Source of the DNA: a virus
Length of the DNA: 23,101 bases
Strand: one strand, 5' to 3'
IMG/VR virus record: IMGVR_UViG_3300030333_005575
Coordinates: 21,515 to 44,615 of that record
Shown: positions 21,358 through 23,101 of the stretch, in pieces
How positions within the stretch are numbered: position 1 is the stretch's first letter
Layout of the letters: each line of letters opens with the position of its first letter
Program-made: the position numbers and the translations under genes
The notes under the pieces: model-generated
Seen by the model: the letters and a program-made list of their open reading frames with translations, nothing else
The model's database searches: none
Told to the model about the DNA's origin: nothing

Positions 21358-21376
21358 CTCCTTTGCCCTTCCGGGC
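21358..21376 (-). promoter_or_regulatory. Stop-hairpin-SD linker before the 72-aa gene
   Basis: Upstream UAG, CA, then GCCC-GGAA-GGGC (21376-21365), directly followed by AAAGGAG and the ATG at 21352. GGAA closed by C-G is a GNRA tetraloop, an especially stable cap. Confidence 0.6.
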
Positions 21377-21378
21377 TG

Positions 21379-21822
21379 CTAGTTGAAATTGTCTTTCTCG
21401 TACTGGTCATAAGCCACCTTGTTGCATTCAATGAGGTAGCAATACTTCCGAAATGGGTATCTAGGTTCTAAGCCCAGAGCACAATAGCGGTGCAGCTTGA
21501 TGCAAGCCTCGTGATAATTTATCGCTTCAGAATACCCTACTACTAAATCCCAGTCGTCTGTCCGCATGAGCTTTAATTGAAGCGCACCAACTCTTTCGCT
21601 GTGGTGCATAATCGCCTTGATGTGTTGGTCTGCACTAAGGTCACCGTTGTAACGCTTCCAGCTTTCAAAGCTGCTGATGTATGGCTCGAATTGCTTTTGC
21701 ATGGCTTTCTTCGCACCCTTTACCTCCAGAGCCCCATACCGCATTGCTGCCCTCCGAAGACATTCGCCATCGGGCGTATCATCCGTAAACTTTGTTGATT
21801 CCCACCGTTTTTTCTTTTCCAT
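21379..21822 (-). CDS. Hypothetical protein, 147 aa
   Basis: ATG 21822 is chosen by its SD (AAAGGAG); a longer frame from 21900 runs backward through a hairpin and into the upstream gene. All-helical and charged: MEKKKRWESTKF, ECLRRAAMRYGALEVKGAKK, QHIKAIMHHSERVGALQLKL, and a C-terminal Cys/Tyr-rich part (KYCYLIECNKVAYDQYEK). Its first codons (ATGGAAAAGAAA) are shared with the 103-aa gene. Family unknown. Confidence 0.55.
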   Translation of the reverse strand: MEKKKRWESTKFTDDTPDGECLRRAAMRYGALEVKGAKKAMQKQFEPYISSFESWKRYNGDLSADQHIKAIMHHSERVGALQLKLMRTDDWDLVVGYSEAINYHEACIKLHRYCALGLEPRYPFRKYCYLIECNKVAYDQYEKDNFN

Positions 21823-21827
21823 CGCCG

Positions 21828-21846
21828 CTCCTTTGCCCTTCCGGGC
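21828..21846 (-). promoter_or_regulatory. Stop-hairpin-SD linker before the 147-aa gene
   Basis: Upstream UAA, CA, then GCCC-GGAA-GGGC (21846-21835), directly followed by AAAGGAG and the ATG at 21822. Stem and loop are identical to 21365-21376. Confidence 0.6.
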
Positions 21847-21848
21847 TG

Positions 21849-22160
21849 TTATTCTGAAGAATAAAAGACCACAGTCACCGGGTACTGGGGGGACCCCCAC
21901 CCCGACTCAAAATCAAATCCAATTTCCTCCCAAGTCTGCGCCCCCAGATACGCATCAGAATTCCAGCCGAAGTACTCGGAAGGCAATCCCATGTCCTTCC
22001 TGCACAGATCAAAGGCGGCATGTGGATTGTGACCCAGGTAGACCGTGTTAAGTCTGGGGCTCCATCCCGTCCACTCGAATCGATAACCTCTGTCGAGCAT
22101 CTGCAGCATAAGAGTGTGTAACTCCTCCATGCTGTGAAGCGTTTTCTCTTTCTTTTCCAT
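21849..22160 (-). CDS. Hypothetical protein, 103 aa
   Basis: ATG 22160 is preferred because AAAGGAG precedes it; an in-frame ATG at 22211 lacks a good SD and would read through the hairpin. N-terminal helix (SMEELHTLMLQMLDRGYR), then aromatic strands (FEWTGWSPRLNTVYLG), a short helix (HAAFDLCRKDMG) and an aromatic C-terminus (GFDFESGWGSPQYPVTVVF). Probably one compact domain. Not recognised. Confidence 0.55.
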   Translation of the reverse strand: MEKKEKTLHSMEELHTLMLQMLDRGYRFEWTGWSPRLNTVYLGHNPHAAFDLCRKDMGLPSEYFGWNSDAYLGAQTWEEIGFDFESGWGSPQYPVTVVFYSSE

Positions 22161-22166
22161 CGCTCT

Positions 22167-22187
22167 ACTCCTTTGGTCCTGCGGACC
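22167..22187 (-). promoter_or_regulatory. SD-adjacent hairpin before the 103-aa gene
   Basis: GGUCC-GCA-GGACC (22187-22175) is immediately followed by AAAGGAG and the ATG at 22160. The stem sequence is entirely different from the neighbouring GCCC/GGGC linkers, yet geometry, GNA-type loop and distance to the SD are kept. Confidence 0.6.
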
Positions 22188-22218
22188 TATCACTTTTGTC
22201 AATCGCTCCATGGTGCCC

Positions 22219-22234
22219 CCGTCCAGACGGACGG
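22219..22234 (-). repeat. Inverted repeat downstream of the Gp88-like gene
   Basis: CCGTCC-GTCT-GGACGG in the - strand RNA, 23 nt after the Gp88-like stop. It has no U-tract, so it is unlikely to be an intrinsic terminator. It shares the 96-nt gap with the SD-adjacent hairpin. Confidence 0.5.
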
Positions 22235-22256
22235 AGACACGAGGAAGGATGGACCT

Positions 22257-23096
22257 CTACGCCGCGAATCGATGCACAAAGCCCGTCGTGTCCTTGGTAC
22301 CCCTGCCCTTGGCGGACAGGACCACGAAGGTACCTTTGCGGTCCAGGAATCGGGCATCGGTCTCGTCTCCGTCAATCACAGGGCGGCCAAAGAGGGTGCC
22401 ACGTTCAACGATAGCTTTTGCCACTCTCTTCGCGTCGTTCTTGTTCGTGCTTCCTATGGCTCCAACTACAATGGCCGCGTTCTGCCCTCGGTCAATGTAG
22501 CGTTGCGCCTCCTCTACACTGCCTACCCTCTCGGATGCGCTGAACGTCAGAGTGAAGTTTGACGCGGTCATGCGACGGCTCAAGGGTGCCTTTGTGTAAT
22601 CGTAGAACGTGACTTCTTCGTGTGCGTCGATTATGCCCGTGTCCTCCCACTTGATATCGCTCGTCCCATTGAGACGCACAGCGCACACCATGCCCGCGCG
22701 AGCGCACGCCTTAGCATGGCGTTCTATCTCATACGACAGGCGAGTCATAAAACTTTCAGGGTAGAGTAGAAACCACCACGACTTTTCGAGTTGGGCAATC
22801 TTCTGGTTTCTGCAGTTCATTTGTCCTGCATACTTCAAGCAACCCGCAACGCATCCAGGAGTGGACCACGGACACAGATTGATTCCCGAAAGGCTAGCGG
22901 GTGCCATGTACAGGATGCGCGTGCTAATTCCTACCGACTCACCCTTGTTGACCTTGTAGGAATGGCCAAGAATGTTGCGCGCCTTTCCCCGTTCGCCTTT
23001 GTACAGGGCACGGGAAAGGGCACCCTCTAAACCTTCCCAGTCGGTCACGGTCTCACCGTTGTGGTATTGGTCAAGCCAGGGGGCACGTTCTGCCAT
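22257..23096 (-). CDS. Gp88-family phage protein, 279 aa
   Basis: Recognised from conserved blocks of a widespread phage family (named after mycobacteriophage L5 gp88): YMAPASLSGINLCPWSTPGC with Cys75 and Cys82, followed by Cys86 and Cys95; AVRLNGTSDIKWED (~139-152); VTFYDYTKAPLSRR (~162-175); a Ser-rich FTLTFSASER strand; VIDGDETDARFLD; and a C-terminal VVLSAKGRGTKDTTGFVH. The Cys cluster suggests a metal site, and the evenly spaced strand-end motifs suggest a barrel fold. The biochemical function is, to my knowledge, not established. The start is 5 nt from the window edge, so its SD cannot be seen. It is the first gene seen of the - strand block. Confidence 0.8.
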   Translation of the reverse strand: MAERAPWLDQYHNGETVTDWEGLEGALSRALYKGERGKARNILGHSYKVNKGESVGISTRILYMAPASLSGINLCPWSTPGCVAGCLKYAGQMNCRNQKIAQLEKSWWFLLYPESFMTRLSYEIERHAKACARAGMVCAVRLNGTSDIKWEDTGIIDAHEEVTFYDYTKAPLSRRMTASNFTLTFSASERVGSVEEAQRYIDRGQNAAIVVGAIGSTNKNDAKRVAKAIVERGTLFGRPVIDGDETDARFLDRKGTFVVLSAKGRGTKDTTGFVHRFAA

Positions 23097-23101
23097 AGCT
23101 T

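Noticed and set aside
22174-22202. TTGACA on the - strand as a -35 promoter element
   Set aside because: At 16-18 nt spacing there is no -10-like hexamer; the region is the SD-adjacent hairpin.
22219-22234. CCGTCC/GGACGG hairpin as a terminator for the Gp88-like gene
   Set aside because: No U-tract follows on the gene strand and the next gene needs transcription through it.

Overview
The window looks like part of the genome of a tailed double-stranded DNA phage (Caudoviricetes). Coding is very dense, start and stop codons overlap repeatedly (ATGA, TAATG, 8-20 nt overlaps), Shine-Dalgarno (SD) sites are strong, and there are two blocks of opposite polarity. One block holds a giant virion-type protein, the other a replication and recombination module. 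No rRNA, tRNA, integrase, transposase or CRISPR array was seen. The host cannot be named from the sequence.

Left block, + strand, 1-10191 (late side). A giant protein of more than 2,430 residues, open at the left edge, resembles phage large polyvalent / internal virion proteins. Small genes follow: a basic 52-aa protein, a Gly/Ser-rich 143-aa protein that may be structural, and a short coiled-coil protein with a PAKKA-repeat tail. Then come a possible TIM-barrel hydrolase, two overlapping membrane-anchored proteins that could form a lysis cassette, and a small HNH-type nuclease.

Right block, - strand, 23096 down to 10160 (early side). All genes read leftwards and could sit on one polycistronic transcript entering from beyond the right edge. 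In transcription order: a Gp88-family protein; a run of small proteins of unknown function (22160-17494), including two very small membrane proteins of 43 and 24 aa; and a ribbon-helix-helix-like protein. Next is a Cas4/RecB-type nuclease with a four-cysteine Fe-S signature, then a probable annealing protein (SSAP) fused to a winged helix. The rest is a CxxC protein, an Hc1-like basic protein, SSB, a winged-helix replication protein (candidate helicase loader), a DnaB-like helicase, a small membrane protein, a RusA-type Holliday-junction resolvase, and four small unknowns. The two blocks converge tail to tail and overlap antisense by 32 nt near 10.18 kb.

The nuclease, annealing protein, SSB, helicase, candidate loader and RusA form a coherent DNA replication, recombination and junction-resolution module. 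No DNA polymerase or primase is in the window.

The most unusual signal is in non-coding RNA. In 19.8-22.2 kb every real intercistronic gap carries a compact hairpin, usually placed between the upstream stop codon and an AAAGGAG-type SD. The stems differ in sequence but keep pairing. Two gaps instead share a larger ~60-nt stem-loop whose basal stem changes in a compensatory way and whose upper stem pairs with G-U wobbles only in the sense RNA. A similar hairpin abuts the SD of the Hc1-like gene.
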